DNA from: Prevotellaceae bacterium UBA3627
GTDB taxonomy: Bacteria > Bacteroidota > Bacteroidia > Bacteroidales > Bacteroidaceae
DNA length: 60,763 nucleotides
NCBI GenBank assembly: GCA_002373375.1
Contig: DFLE01000038.1
Coordinates: 1,431-62,193 of the forward strand
Reading direction: 5' to 3'
The position numbers and the translations under genes are program-made. The notes beneath the pieces are model-generated. The model saw only the letters and a list, made by a program, of their open reading frames with translations, did no database searches and was not told where the DNA came from. Positions 44,522-52,836 of this stretch are shown here, one piece after another (position 1 is the stretch's first letter; each line of letters starts with the position of its first letter).

Positions 44522-46996
44522 ATGAAGAAATTTACTCTTTCTGCATTAGCAGCTATGATGATGAGTGCTTCGTCCTTTGCCCAGACGGTAATTACTACCT
44601 ATGTGTTGCAAAGTGATAAGAACGCTATCAACAGTGCAATTCAAGCACCTATCGGCAAAGGTAACACCCACGTAGTTGTGCTTTGTAAGTCTCTCACTGC
44701 CACAGGCGAAGAGGCAGAGGTAGCCGATGGTACAGCACAGACTGCCGTCACCAATATTGGTGCAGGTACTAACACAGGTATGAATGATGAAGGTAAAAAT
44801 GTAAAGCCATGGACTCAGCCTGGTACAATCAGTGGTCCTGTTGCCCCGGCCGCAGGTACCCTTATCCTTCGTTCTAACCAGACTGACAAGGATCTCCTGC
44901 CTAAGCTCCAGATGGACATGGTGTTCCAGCACATCAACCCGGCTGAGGGCCTGCCTTCAGTAGTGTTTGAGAACATTTATATCCAGGCTAAGAACAACGG
45001 CGGTTATCCTCTCTCTATGAAGACCACCAGCTGGCAGGTAGATCAGGCCAAGGAAACACCTACTGGTAAGAACAATGACTGGAACGACACTCCGGAGAAC
45101 AACATCATTGACGAGTTCTATGACATTGACTCTGTTGTGTTCCGTAACTGTGTGATTGCTAATGGACGCTCTATCTTCCGTCAGGAGAACAACTCAAGCA
45201 ACCCTACTCCTCACCACATCAAGAACTTCATCTTCGAGAACAACCGTTGCTATGAGACCACTCCTAACAGCAATCCGTTCCCAAGGTTCTACTTCGTGTC
45301 AGTACCAGACAACTTCGTGATGTCTAACAACGTGTTCTATGACATGCCTTATGCCAAGTCACTGATTGCGTTCCACAAGTCTGTACGCACTGACGGTACT
45401 GCGTCAAAGTTCTACATCTACAACAATACCTTCATGCTCTCTGGTTACAGCAATAACGGCACAGCCCAGAACTTTATGCTGTTTGACGGTACTCTCGCAG
45501 GCCAGACATTGTTTGACGAAAACTCTGAGGTTAACATTTACAACAACTTGTTCCTCGGTGAGGAAGAGGGTATTCAGAGCAAGCCCGCAGATACTTACAG
45601 CTTAGTGGAGGACAACACCGTTACCATGCGTATGGATAACGCTGACGCTGCCGCTATCGGTTACCTTACTACCATGGGTAACTATTTCAGCAAATACTGG
45701 AGCAGCCCTGTTCGTCCAACAGTAGCAGAAGGAATGGATATGCACAATGATCTGAATGCTGATAATTATCCTTTCACCTTTGATTTGTTCAACAACACTG
45801 CCAAGAACAACTTCACTGTGGAGAAGGAGAACTCTGCAGGTCTCTTCACAGCAGGTGTTCCTGCCGTTTATGAAGCTGATGGTGAGACACCTCTCTTCGA
45901 GATTCCTACCTGCGTAGGTGCTCCTCAGATGTATGTTGACAAGTTCCCTGTAGAGGCAGAGGTGAAGGTAGGAGTCACATCTTCTGTTACTGGTTATGAC
46001 GGTTACACTGTAACTCCTGAGAAGGCTGCCTATGCACCTGGTGAGGAGGTTACAATAGTACTCGACGCTGCCAAGCTGAACAACAATTACATACAGCCTG
46101 TAACTGTAACATGGAGCGACGGTCAGGAGGCAAACGCCACATCACGCACATTCACACTGTCTGATACAGGTATTGACATCTCTGCTACTGTTGAGATAGC
46201 TGACGGTGTTATCGCAGCGTTCCCATACTTCGAGAACGGCAACAGCCTTGTCTCTCTTAACGCTAACGTAAACGCTGGCAGCAATGTGGCAAAGGTTGGT
46301 ATGTATGCTCCAATAGATGGTTCTTACGCTCTCGTTACAGAGGATAACAAGGCCGGTAACTACTTCCAGTCTCGTCCGGCTAAGTTCGGTGAGGATGAGG
46401 CAGCTTCTCAGATGCCTGTAATCTCTCGCCGCACTAACGGTGACGTGCGCTCAGCAGTTGGTCCTGCATACGCAGTCTTTGAGTTCTCTACAGAGAATTA
46501 CAAGGATGTGGTATTCTCTTGCTACGTAGGTACTGATAACCTTGCTCTTGACGAGCAGGCTGCCGAGGTATCACTTGACGGTGAGACATGGGAGTCTCTG
46601 GCTTCTGTGAAGCTTTCTGAAGCTAAGCGTTCAGCTGATTTCGGCGGTACAGCAGGTGAGCTCTACGGATGGTCAAAGATAAGCGCGACTCTTCCTGCTA
46701 AATACGCTAACCAGTCTAAGGTCCTTGTTCGCGTAATGGGTAAGGCTGAGGACTACACTGCTGCTGCCGCATACGTGTATAACAGTGTTAATGGCGAGCC
46801 TGACCTGGCAACCGCCACAACATTCGAGTATATCGGCTCAATCCTCGTATCAGGAACTTATGATGCTACTGCTGTAGCAGGTGTAAGCGCTGTGGAGGAG
46901 GCTGTAGCTGCTCCTGTCAAGGCTGTTGAGAACGGTCGTGTAATCATCAGCAAGGACGGTAAGAAGTTCACCGCTGCCGGTGCACAGGTTAAGTAA
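44522..46996 (+). CDS. Secreted right-handed beta-helix protein (DUF5123/DUF4957-like)
   Basis: An 824-residue secreted protein (signal peptide ends SSFA-Q). Residues about 95-420 show beta-helix rungs with stacked N/F/Y residues (VVFRNCVIANGRSIFRQ, FIFENNRCYETTPNS, NNVFYDMPYAKSL, FYIYNNTFMLSGY). These are the style of the DUF5123/DUF4957 proteins common in pectin-related loci. A Big-like sandwich follows at about 475-560 and a galactose-binding-like region at 565-770. The last 30 residues (VENGRVIISKDGKKFTAAGA) match a C-terminal motif frequent in secreted Prevotella proteins. Polysaccharide lyase activity is possible but not shown. Confidence 0.65.
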   Translation: MKKFTLSALAAMMMSASSFAQTVITTYVLQSDKNAINSAIQAPIGKGNTHVVVLCKSLTATGEEAEVADGTAQTAVTNIGAGTNTGMNDEGKNVKPWTQPGTISGPVAPAAGTLILRSNQTDKDLLPKLQMDMVFQHINPAEGLPSVVFENIYIQAKNNGGYPLSMKTTSWQVDQAKETPTGKNNDWNDTPENNIIDEFYDIDSVVFRNCVIANGRSIFRQENNSSNPTPHHIKNFIFENNRCYETTPNSNPFPRFYFVSVPDNFVMSNNVFYDMPYAKSLIAFHKSVRTDGTASKFYIYNNTFMLSGYSNNGTAQNFMLFDGTLAGQTLFDENSEVNIYNNLFLGEEEGIQSKPADTYSLVEDNTVTMRMDNADAAAIGYLTTMGNYFSKYWSSPVRPTVAEGMDMHNDLNADNYPFTFDLFNNTAKNNFTVEKENSAGLFTAGVPAVYEADGETPLFEIPTCVGAPQMYVDKFPVEAEVKVGVTSSVTGYDGYTVTPEKAAYAPGEEVTIVLDAAKLNNNYIQPVTVTWSDGQEANATSRTFTLSDTGIDISATVEIADGVIAAFPYFENGNSLVSLNANVNAGSNVAKVGMYAPIDGSYALVTEDNKAGNYFQSRPAKFGEDEAASQMPVISRRTNGDVRSAVGPAYAVFEFSTENYKDVVFSCYVGTDNLALDEQAAEVSLDGETWESLASVKLSEAKRSADFGGTAGELYGWSKISATLPAKYANQSKVLVRVMGKAEDYTAAAAYVYNSVNGEPDLATATTFEYIGSILVSGTYDATAVAGVSAVEEAVAAPVKAVENGRVIISKDGKKFTAAGAQVK

Positions 46997-47038
46997 ATCT
47001 TGACTATATAGAGATTACTATATAAGCATTTAATACAA

Positions 47039-47077
47039 GGGGTTCGCTTGAGTTAAGACAAGCGAACCCCTTTTTTT
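47039..47077 (+). terminator. Strong terminator ending the SusC/SusD block
   Basis: A perfect 12-bp stem (47039-47050 with 47059-47070) closes an 8-nt loop and is followed by seven T residues. Confidence 0.95.
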
Positions 47078-47109
47078 GTGCGCGTCAGAGGAAAACGAGA
47101 TGCTTTCCT

Positions 47110-47140
47110 TTTGTTATCTCATTAAAAAAGAGTACCTTTG
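47110..47140 (+). promoter_or_regulatory. Promoter of the S46 peptidase gene
   Basis: A -33 TTTG at 47110-47113 and a -7 TACCTTTG at 47133-47140 are separated by 19 bp, a full match to the Bacteroidetes consensus. The start codon is 86 bp downstream and the 9-bp minisatellite lies between. Confidence 0.85.
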
Positions 47141-47156
47141 CAGGCTGAATAAGGAT

Positions 47157-47215
47157 TATAGTTATTATAGTTCCTATAGTGTCTATAGTACCTATAGTAC
47201 CTATAGTTCCTATAT
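47157..47215. repeat. 9-bp TTCCTATAG minisatellite, locus 2 (5' leader of S46 peptidase)
   Basis: TATAG cores at 47157, 47166, 47175, 47184, 47193 and 47202 and a final TATAT at 47211, each 9 bp apart. The array lies between the promoter and the ATG at 47227, so it is part of the mRNA leader. Confidence 0.9.
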
Positions 47216-47226
47216 AAACTTTGATT

Positions 47227-49347
47227 ATGAGAAAAATACTGACTATAGTCTCTCTCCTGCTCTCATTGGCAGCCTCTGCCGACGAGGGTATGTGGACATT
47301 GTTTAACCTGCCTCAAGCCATCCGTGAGCGTATGAGGCTCTATGGCTGCCAGCTCTCTGACGAGGCGCTGACCACCACACTGCCGTCTGCCGTGGTCAAT
47401 TTCTCCGGCTTCTGCACAGGCGAGGTGGTGTCGCCCAACGGTCTGCTTATGACCAACCATCACTGCGGTTTTGAGGCGGTGCGCCGACACTCCACCACTG
47501 AGCACGACTACCTGCTCCACGGCTTCGTGGCTGACTCCCTTACTGACGAGCTGCCATGCGAGGGACTCTTCGTGGCGTTTATGCTCTCACAGCAGGACGT
47601 GACCGACACGCTGCGCGCTCTCGGTGCAATGGATTATCTCATTGACGCCCTTGACCGTGCTGAGATAATAGACTCCCTTGAGGAACAGATGACCAAGGCG
47701 GCACGCCAGCGCGACTCCTCATGCTATGTGGAAATCAACGCCTTCTATGAGGGCAACGCATATTATGCCACCACCTTCCGCCGCTATGATGACATCCGAC
47801 TGGTCATGGCTCCGCCTAAGTCGCTGGGAAAGTTCGGCGGCGAGCTCGACAATTGGATGTGGCCGCGCCAGACGTGTGACTTCTCCGTCTTCCGCATATA
47901 CAGCGACGGTAAGCCGCTCAATACGCCCTCATACCTGCCCGTATGCACAGAAGGCTACAAAGAGGGCGACTTCGCCATGGTGATGGGCTACCCCGGTTCT
48001 ACGGAGCGTTACCTCTCCAGCTACGGCATACAGCAGATGCGCGACTGCGTCAATGAGCCTATGAGTCAGGTGCGCGGCGTGAAGCAGAAGATTATGCGCC
48101 GACACATGGATCGCTCTGCGGCGGTGCGTATAAAGTATGACTCCAAATACGCACAGTCATCCAACTACTGGAAGAACGCCATCGGCATGAACAAGTGCAT
48201 CGACAGCATCGGACTGATACGCCAGAAACAGGAGTATGAGCAGAAGCTCAGCCAGTGGTATGTGCAGCATGGTGACACTGCTGACGTCACACCGGGATTG
48301 TCTGAGCTGAAGAGCCTCTATGCCCGTCAGCACTCGGCAATGCGCGCCTACACACTGTTTACGGAGAGCTTCACGCGCCGCTCCAACAATGAGCTTGCCA
48401 CACGTGCCTACCGCTATTGCGACGGTATGCCTGTGAAAGGCAAGGAGAACCGTCCGCGCAAACAGTATGTGCAGTTTGATGATAATAGCAATACCTACGA
48501 CCGCGACCTTGACATAGAGGTGCTGGTGGCACTGATGAGCAACTACCGTGAGCAGATAGGCACAGACAGTTTCCTGCCATCGTTCTATAAGGTTGTTGAC
48601 AGCCTCTACGGCGGCGACTATAAGGCTTATGTCACATACCTGTGGGACCACTCCATACTGATGACCTCAGAGCGCATACCACTGCACCTGCCACGTCGTC
48701 TGCGCCGTGACCCCGGCGTGGAGTTCAGTTACTCACTCATGGAGACGCTGGGCGACATACGCCTGCAGCTTGATGAGATGAAAGACTCCATAGCGCTGCT
48801 TGAGCGCAAGCTCTGTTATTGCAAACTGAGATATGAGGAGGACCAGCCTCACTACAGCGATGCCAACTTCACCATGCGTCTCAGTTACGGACAGGTGGGA
48901 GGCTACCGTCTGCCAGACTATGACTCAGGTTACATGACCACTCCGCAGTCGTTGCTCAACAAGGCTGCCATGCACGATGAGTGGCTGGCCTCTTGCACTG
49001 ACTTCACTGCTCCAAACCCTTATGCGGAGTATTTCCTCGAGCCAGAGGTCAGGACGCTTATGCAGGGCGCTGACCAGGCAGAAGGTACGGAGAAGCCTTT
49101 CGGACTGTGCTTCCTTACCAATAACGACATCACGGGCGGCAACAGCGGTTCGCCTGTCATCGACGGCAAGGGCAGGCTCATAGGTCTCGCCTTCGACGGC
49201 ACATGGGACTCGCTATCGTCTGACATATACTTCGATACCACCCTTGCACGCTGCATAGCGGTTGACATACGTTATGTGCTCTACATCGTTAAGCACTGGG
49301 CACACGCTGCAAGGTTGATAGAAGAGATGGAAGGAGAAAAGAACTAA
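47227..49347 (+). CDS. S46-family dipeptidyl-peptidase (DPP7/DPP11 type)
   Basis: A 706-residue periplasmic serine peptidase that removes dipeptides from oligopeptides. Signal peptide ends AAS-ADEGMW, where mature S46 enzymes start. The histidine region is LLMTNHHCGFEAVRRHS and the serine region is TGGNSGSPVIDGKG. The residue 18 positions after the catalytic serine, which sets P1 specificity (Arg in DPP11, Gly in DPP7), is Gly here (AFDGTW), so a DPP7-like preference for hydrophobic P1 residues is inferred. The ATG at 47227 is chosen over an in-frame TTG at 47221. It is a monocistronic unit. Confidence 0.92.
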   Translation: MRKILTIVSLLLSLAASADEGMWTLFNLPQAIRERMRLYGCQLSDEALTTTLPSAVVNFSGFCTGEVVSPNGLLMTNHHCGFEAVRRHSTTEHDYLLHGFVADSLTDELPCEGLFVAFMLSQQDVTDTLRALGAMDYLIDALDRAEIIDSLEEQMTKAARQRDSSCYVEINAFYEGNAYYATTFRRYDDIRLVMAPPKSLGKFGGELDNWMWPRQTCDFSVFRIYSDGKPLNTPSYLPVCTEGYKEGDFAMVMGYPGSTERYLSSYGIQQMRDCVNEPMSQVRGVKQKIMRRHMDRSAAVRIKYDSKYAQSSNYWKNAIGMNKCIDSIGLIRQKQEYEQKLSQWYVQHGDTADVTPGLSELKSLYARQHSAMRAYTLFTESFTRRSNNELATRAYRYCDGMPVKGKENRPRKQYVQFDDNSNTYDRDLDIEVLVALMSNYREQIGTDSFLPSFYKVVDSLYGGDYKAYVTYLWDHSILMTSERIPLHLPRRLRRDPGVEFSYSLMETLGDIRLQLDEMKDSIALLERKLCYCKLRYEEDQPHYSDANFTMRLSYGQVGGYRLPDYDSGYMTTPQSLLNKAAMHDEWLASCTDFTAPNPYAEYFLEPEVRTLMQGADQAEGTEKPFGLCFLTNNDITGGNSGSPVIDGKGRLIGLAFDGTWDSLSSDIYFDTTLARCIAVDIRYVLYIVKHWAHAARLIEEMEGEKN

Positions 49348-49407
49348 TATCCGTGGTTTAGGGAACGGTAGAGAGAGGAAAAAAACAGGGTATAATGAAC
49401 GGCAAAA

Positions 49408-49496
49408 TAAAAGCTATGCTTTCAGGGTGTGAAAGCATAGCTTTTACGTTGTAATATGATAGCTTTCAGGGTGTGAAAGCTATGCTTTCTCCCTGG
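49408..49496. repeat. Four 22-bp palindromic repeats, array B
   Basis: Units start at 49409, 49431, 49453 and 49475, exactly 22 bp apart, and share the GAAAGCTATGCTTTC core with array A. Units 1-2 form a perfect 17-bp stem (49408-49424 with 49430-49446) around the loop GGGTG. Units 3-4 form a 9-bp stem (49460-49468 with 49474-49482) around the same loop. The array lies at the convergent ends of the S46 and CPBP genes, and the CPBP stop codon is inside its last arm. Confidence 0.88.
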
Positions 49497-50301
49497 GCAT
49501 CCTAATAAGCTGATACAGAGCGGGTAAGAAAATCATCAACGAGCATATCACGGCTCTTGCCACTGCAGCGTCGCTGCCGCCTACATAATCTTTGAGCGGA
49601 GCATCGATAGGCAGGGTAGGGAAGACGTTGACCATGACGTATGCCACGGTGTTGTTAATCCAGTGTACCAGCAGTCCCGGCACTATGCTGCCTGTCTTTA
49701 CGAAGAGCCAGCCTAAGAGTATGCCTATGAGGAGTGCGTGGGGTATCTGTGCAGGGTTCATGTGTCCTACGGCGAAGAGCACTGCAGAGCATCCTACGGC
49801 TATCCACTCGTCCTTGGTCAGCGAACCCCATGTAGCCTCGTTACCGCTACGTCCGGCAAACCATTTCATCAGGGCGCTAATGATGGCTCCCCTGAATATT
49901 ATCTCCTCCGCCAGCGGTGCCAGCATACATATTACGAAGTAGCCCTCCGTGCTGCGTAGCATGTCAGCCATCTCCTCGCCTAATATGTTCAGCTGCCATG
50001 ACTTCGGCAGTTGCTCCTCCAGCCATGTAGAGGGAATGACAGAGCCCAGTGCGAGCAATGCTGTCCACGTCAGTGTTACCCATGGGCGTGAGCGTATGTA
50101 TGTACGACTGACGGTGTACCACCGCAGCAACAGAAACAACGCTATGAGTATCACATTTGAGACACCGACGGTAATAAGCAGTGCGGTGCTGTCGGTGCTG
50201 CTGACCGTGGGGAACCACTTATTCAACACTACCGATGCTATGCCGCCCACTATGAGCTGCACGGCTATGAATGCAAGGAAATATAAGAGTGCTTTCTTCA
50301 C
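49480..50301 (-). CDS. CPBP-family intramembrane metalloprotease
   Basis: A 273-residue polytopic membrane protein of the Rce1/abortive-infection (CPBP) family. The glutamate motif is PLAEEIIFRGAII, and the two later histidine motifs are AVLFAVGHMNPAQIPHALLIG and LVHWINNTVAY. These form the intramembrane active site. Substrates in bacteria are mostly unknown. The start codon is GTG (50299-50301), followed by KKALLYFLAF. The last codons (GAG-AAA-GCA-TAG) are part of the 22-bp repeat array. Confidence 0.88.
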   Translation of the reverse strand: MKKALLYFLAFIAVQLIVGGIASVVLNKWFPTVSSTDSTALLITVGVSNVILIALFLLLRWYTVSRTYIRSRPWVTLTWTALLALGSVIPSTWLEEQLPKSWQLNILGEEMADMLRSTEGYFVICMLAPLAEEIIFRGAIISALMKWFAGRSGNEATWGSLTKDEWIAVGCSAVLFAVGHMNPAQIPHALLIGILLGWLFVKTGSIVPGLLVHWINNTVAYVMVNVFPTLPIDAPLKDYVGGSDAAVARAVICSLMIFLPALYQLIRMPREKA

Positions 50302-50349
50302 TGTTATTGTTTTTTTTTACTGGCTATTTCTAAATGAATGTTTTTTTAT

Positions 50350-50425
50350 AACGGATTACGCAGATTATACTAACTAAACATAGTATTTTGATTATAAGAA
50401 ATCCGTCTAATCCGTCTAATCCGTT
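50350..50425. repeat. ATCCGTCTA 9-bp repeats with an inverted partner
   Basis: ATCCGTCTA is repeated at 50401 and 50410 and partly at 50419. An inverse AACGGATTA at 50350-50358 matches TAATCCGTT at 50417-50425. The segment fills the gap between the RNase R stop and the CPBP start. Confidence 0.7.
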
Positions 50426-50453
50426 GTCTTGATTATAATATAGTAGTCTGTGT

Positions 50454-52742
50454 TCACTCAGCCGGGACAAAGTCCAGCTGCTTCTTGTCGAGGTTGGCCC
50501 TCGCCACCTTTATCCTGATGGCATCGCCCAGCTGGTACTTGTTGTGGCGGCGGCGACCTATGAGGCAGAAGTTGCGCTCGTCAAACTCATAGTAGTCATC
50601 CTTAAGGTCGCGTATGAGTATCATGCCCTCGCAGTGGTTCTCGTCAATCTCGGCGTAGATGCCATAGCTGGTGATGCCGGAGATGTGTGCGTCAAACTCC
50701 TGACCTATGAACTCACTCATATACTCCACCATCTTGTATTTTATGGAGTCGCGCTCGGCATTGGCGGCAATCTGCTCCATGTCAGAGGAGTGCTCACACA
50801 GTTCCTCATAGTGGTCCTGGTTGGCAGAGCGTGCGCCCTCGGCGTAGCGTGTAAGCAGACGGTGCACCATGGTGTCGGGATAGCGGCGTATAGGCGATGT
50901 GAAGTGAGTGTAGTAGTCAAACGCCAGTCCGAAGTGTCCTATGTTATGTGTAGAGTACTTTGCCTTCATCATAGCCTTCAGCGCCACCATCTGTATGGCG
51001 TTCTCCTCGGGCCTGCCCGTCACCTCGTCCATCAGCGCGTTGATGGCGCGAGCCGTGGCACCCTTCGTGCCTGTTGACTTCATCTTGTGGCCGAACTTCA
51101 CCACGAACTGTCTCAGCTGCTCCAGCTTCACTGGGTCCGGGTCGTCATGCACACGGTAAGGCAGCGTCTTAGCCTTCTTGCCCTTAGGCACCTTGCCTAT
51201 ATGCTCTGCCACGGTCTTGTTGGCCAGCAGCATGAACTCCTCTATCAGTTTGTTGGCGTCGAGAGAGCGCTTGAAGTAACACCTCACGGGCTTGCCCTTC
51301 TCGTCAATCTCAAACTTCATTTCCTCACGGTCAAACTTCACCGAGCCGTTCTTGAACCTGCGCTCACGCAGCTTCTTTGCCAGACGGTCAAGTATGAGCA
51401 GCCTCTCGGCGTTAGGGTCCATCTGCATGAGTGAGTCCTTGTCCTTCTTAGTCAGCTTGCCGAAGTCCACTATGCTGTCGGCGGCAGTGTCGCCTGCCAT
51501 GCGCTTAGCCTCGTCAATAACCTTCTGTACCTCCTCATAGGCATAGCGGCGGTCAGAGCGTATTATGGTGTGCACTATGTGGTAGTCCTTCACCTCAGCC
51601 TCCTCGTTGAGAGTGAAGATGACGCTGTATGTCAGCTTCTCCTCGTCGGGCCTCAGTGAGCAGATGTAGTTGCAGAGCCTCTCAGGCAGCATAGGTATGG
51701 TGCGGTCCACGAGGTAAACGCTGGTGGCGCGCTTCTCAGCCTCCTTGTCAATGATGGAGCCCTCGGTGACATAGTGTGAAACGTCAGCTATGTGAACGCC
51801 CACCTCGTAGAGGGTTGATGATTGATGGTCGGTGGATGATGGGTTATTACCAATTAAACCTTCATCCTTATTCTCTTCACCCTTCATCCTGATAGACAAG
51901 GCATCGTCAAAGTCCTTGGCGTCGCGTGGGTCAATGGTGCAGGTAAACACCTCGCGGAAGTCTTCCCTGCCCTCCATGTCCTCAGGCGTTATCTTGTCGC
52001 TTATCTTGTTGGCGGCATCTTCCACCTCCTTCGGGTATTTGTATGGCAGTCCATACTGAGCCAGTATGGTGTGCATCTCCACGTCGTTGTCGCCGCGCTC
52101 GCCCAGCACGTCAATGACCTCTGCAACGATGGTGCGGTGCTCAGCGTCGGGCCACTTCTTCACGCGTACCACGGCGCGCTCGTCGGTCTTGCCGCCAAGC
52201 AGCTTGTCCTTTGGTATGAAGATATTGCAAGGCATAGGCTCCTGAGGTATGAGGGTAGCGTAGTCCTCGTCCACCTGCAGGCGGCCCACAAACTGGTCCT
52301 TCTTCCTTGATATAATCTCTGTCACCTGAGCCTCGCGTATGTGGCTCTTGCGTCTTGCCATCATACAGAAGCGCACACGGTCGCCTGTCATGGCATACAT
52401 GGAGTTGCGCTCAGCCACGAAGATAGGCTTGTCGCTGCCGTCGGGCATTATGGAGTTGCGTCCGTTGGCCTTAGCCTGGAATACGCCCTCCATCACCTGT
52501 GTGTTCTCTGCGAGTTTATATGAAGAGTCGGTAACCTTTACCAGAAAATCGTCCCATGCCATATCCTCCAGAGTGTCTATGGCGAGCATCTTCAGTGGGT
52601 GAGTGTTAAGGCGCAGGTCCTTGAATATGTTTTTGAAGGAGACAGTCTCTCCCGGTCTTGAGCGGAAATAGCTCTCCAGCTGAGCCTCCAGCTGGACCTT
52701 GGTCATTCGCTTTCCGCCTTTCTTTCCTTTGCTTTTTGCCAT
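50454..52742 (-). CDS. rnr: Ribonuclease R
   Basis: A 762-residue 3'-5' exoribonuclease that degrades structured RNA. Order: N-terminal helix-turn-helix-like and cold-shock domains (to about 240), the RNB catalytic core with DPRDAKDFDDALSIR (metal-binding aspartates), GVHIADVSHYVTEGS, VYLVDRTIPMLPERLCN and HFTSPIRRYPDTMVHRLL, then a C-terminal S1 domain (EFDAHISGITSYGIYAEIDE). Directly after the DDALSIR motif, about 28 residues (284-311) of low complexity are inserted before YEVGVHI. The gene has 94 bp of upstream gap with a 9-bp minisatellite. Confidence 0.93.
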   Translation of the reverse strand: MAKSKGKKGGKRMTKVQLEAQLESYFRSRPGETVSFKNIFKDLRLNTHPLKMLAIDTLEDMAWDDFLVKVTDSSYKLAENTQVMEGVFQAKANGRNSIMPDGSDKPIFVAERNSMYAMTGDRVRFCMMARRKSHIREAQVTEIISRKKDQFVGRLQVDEDYATLIPQEPMPCNIFIPKDKLLGGKTDERAVVRVKKWPDAEHRTIVAEVIDVLGERGDNDVEMHTILAQYGLPYKYPKEVEDAANKISDKITPEDMEGREDFREVFTCTIDPRDAKDFDDALSIRMKGEENKDEGLIGNNPSSTDHQSSTLYEVGVHIADVSHYVTEGSIIDKEAEKRATSVYLVDRTIPMLPERLCNYICSLRPDEEKLTYSVIFTLNEEAEVKDYHIVHTIIRSDRRYAYEEVQKVIDEAKRMAGDTAADSIVDFGKLTKKDKDSLMQMDPNAERLLILDRLAKKLRERRFKNGSVKFDREEMKFEIDEKGKPVRCYFKRSLDANKLIEEFMLLANKTVAEHIGKVPKGKKAKTLPYRVHDDPDPVKLEQLRQFVVKFGHKMKSTGTKGATARAINALMDEVTGRPEENAIQMVALKAMMKAKYSTHNIGHFGLAFDYYTHFTSPIRRYPDTMVHRLLTRYAEGARSANQDHYEELCEHSSDMEQIAANAERDSIKYKMVEYMSEFIGQEFDAHISGITSYGIYAEIDENHCEGMILIRDLKDDYYEFDERNFCLIGRRRHNKYQLGDAIRIKVARANLDKKQLDFVPAE
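51808..51893. other. Low-complexity in-frame insertion in RNase R
   Basis: The stretch encodes GEENKDEGLIGNNPSS and TDHQSST, absent from the usual RNase R sequence, where DDALSI is followed almost directly by a short charged turn and YEVGVHIAD. Its DNA has GATGATTGATGG and TTCATCCTTATTC words like intergenic repeats elsewhere in the window. Confidence 0.6.
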
Positions 52743-52773
52743 GGTCGTTAAGGTTTTAGTGGGTTATGGTATT

Positions 52774-52823
52774 TATAGTTCCTATAGTTCTTATAGTGGC
52801 TATAGTTCTTATAGTTCCTATAG
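52774..52823. repeat. 9-bp TTCCTATAG minisatellite, locus 3 (S41 protease-rnr gap)
   Basis: TATAG cores at 52774, 52783, 52792, 52801, 52810 and 52819, each 9 bp apart, lie upstream of rnr on its transcript side and just after the S41 protease stop at 52837. Confidence 0.9.
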
Positions 52824-52836
52824 TTAGTGAGAGTTT

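Noticed and set aside
46900..46996. Type IX secretion C-terminal domain on the beta-helix protein
   Set aside because: The short VENGRVIISKDGKKFTAAGA ending resembles a common Prevotella tail, but a full 70-100 residue sorting domain cannot be recognised from sequence alone.
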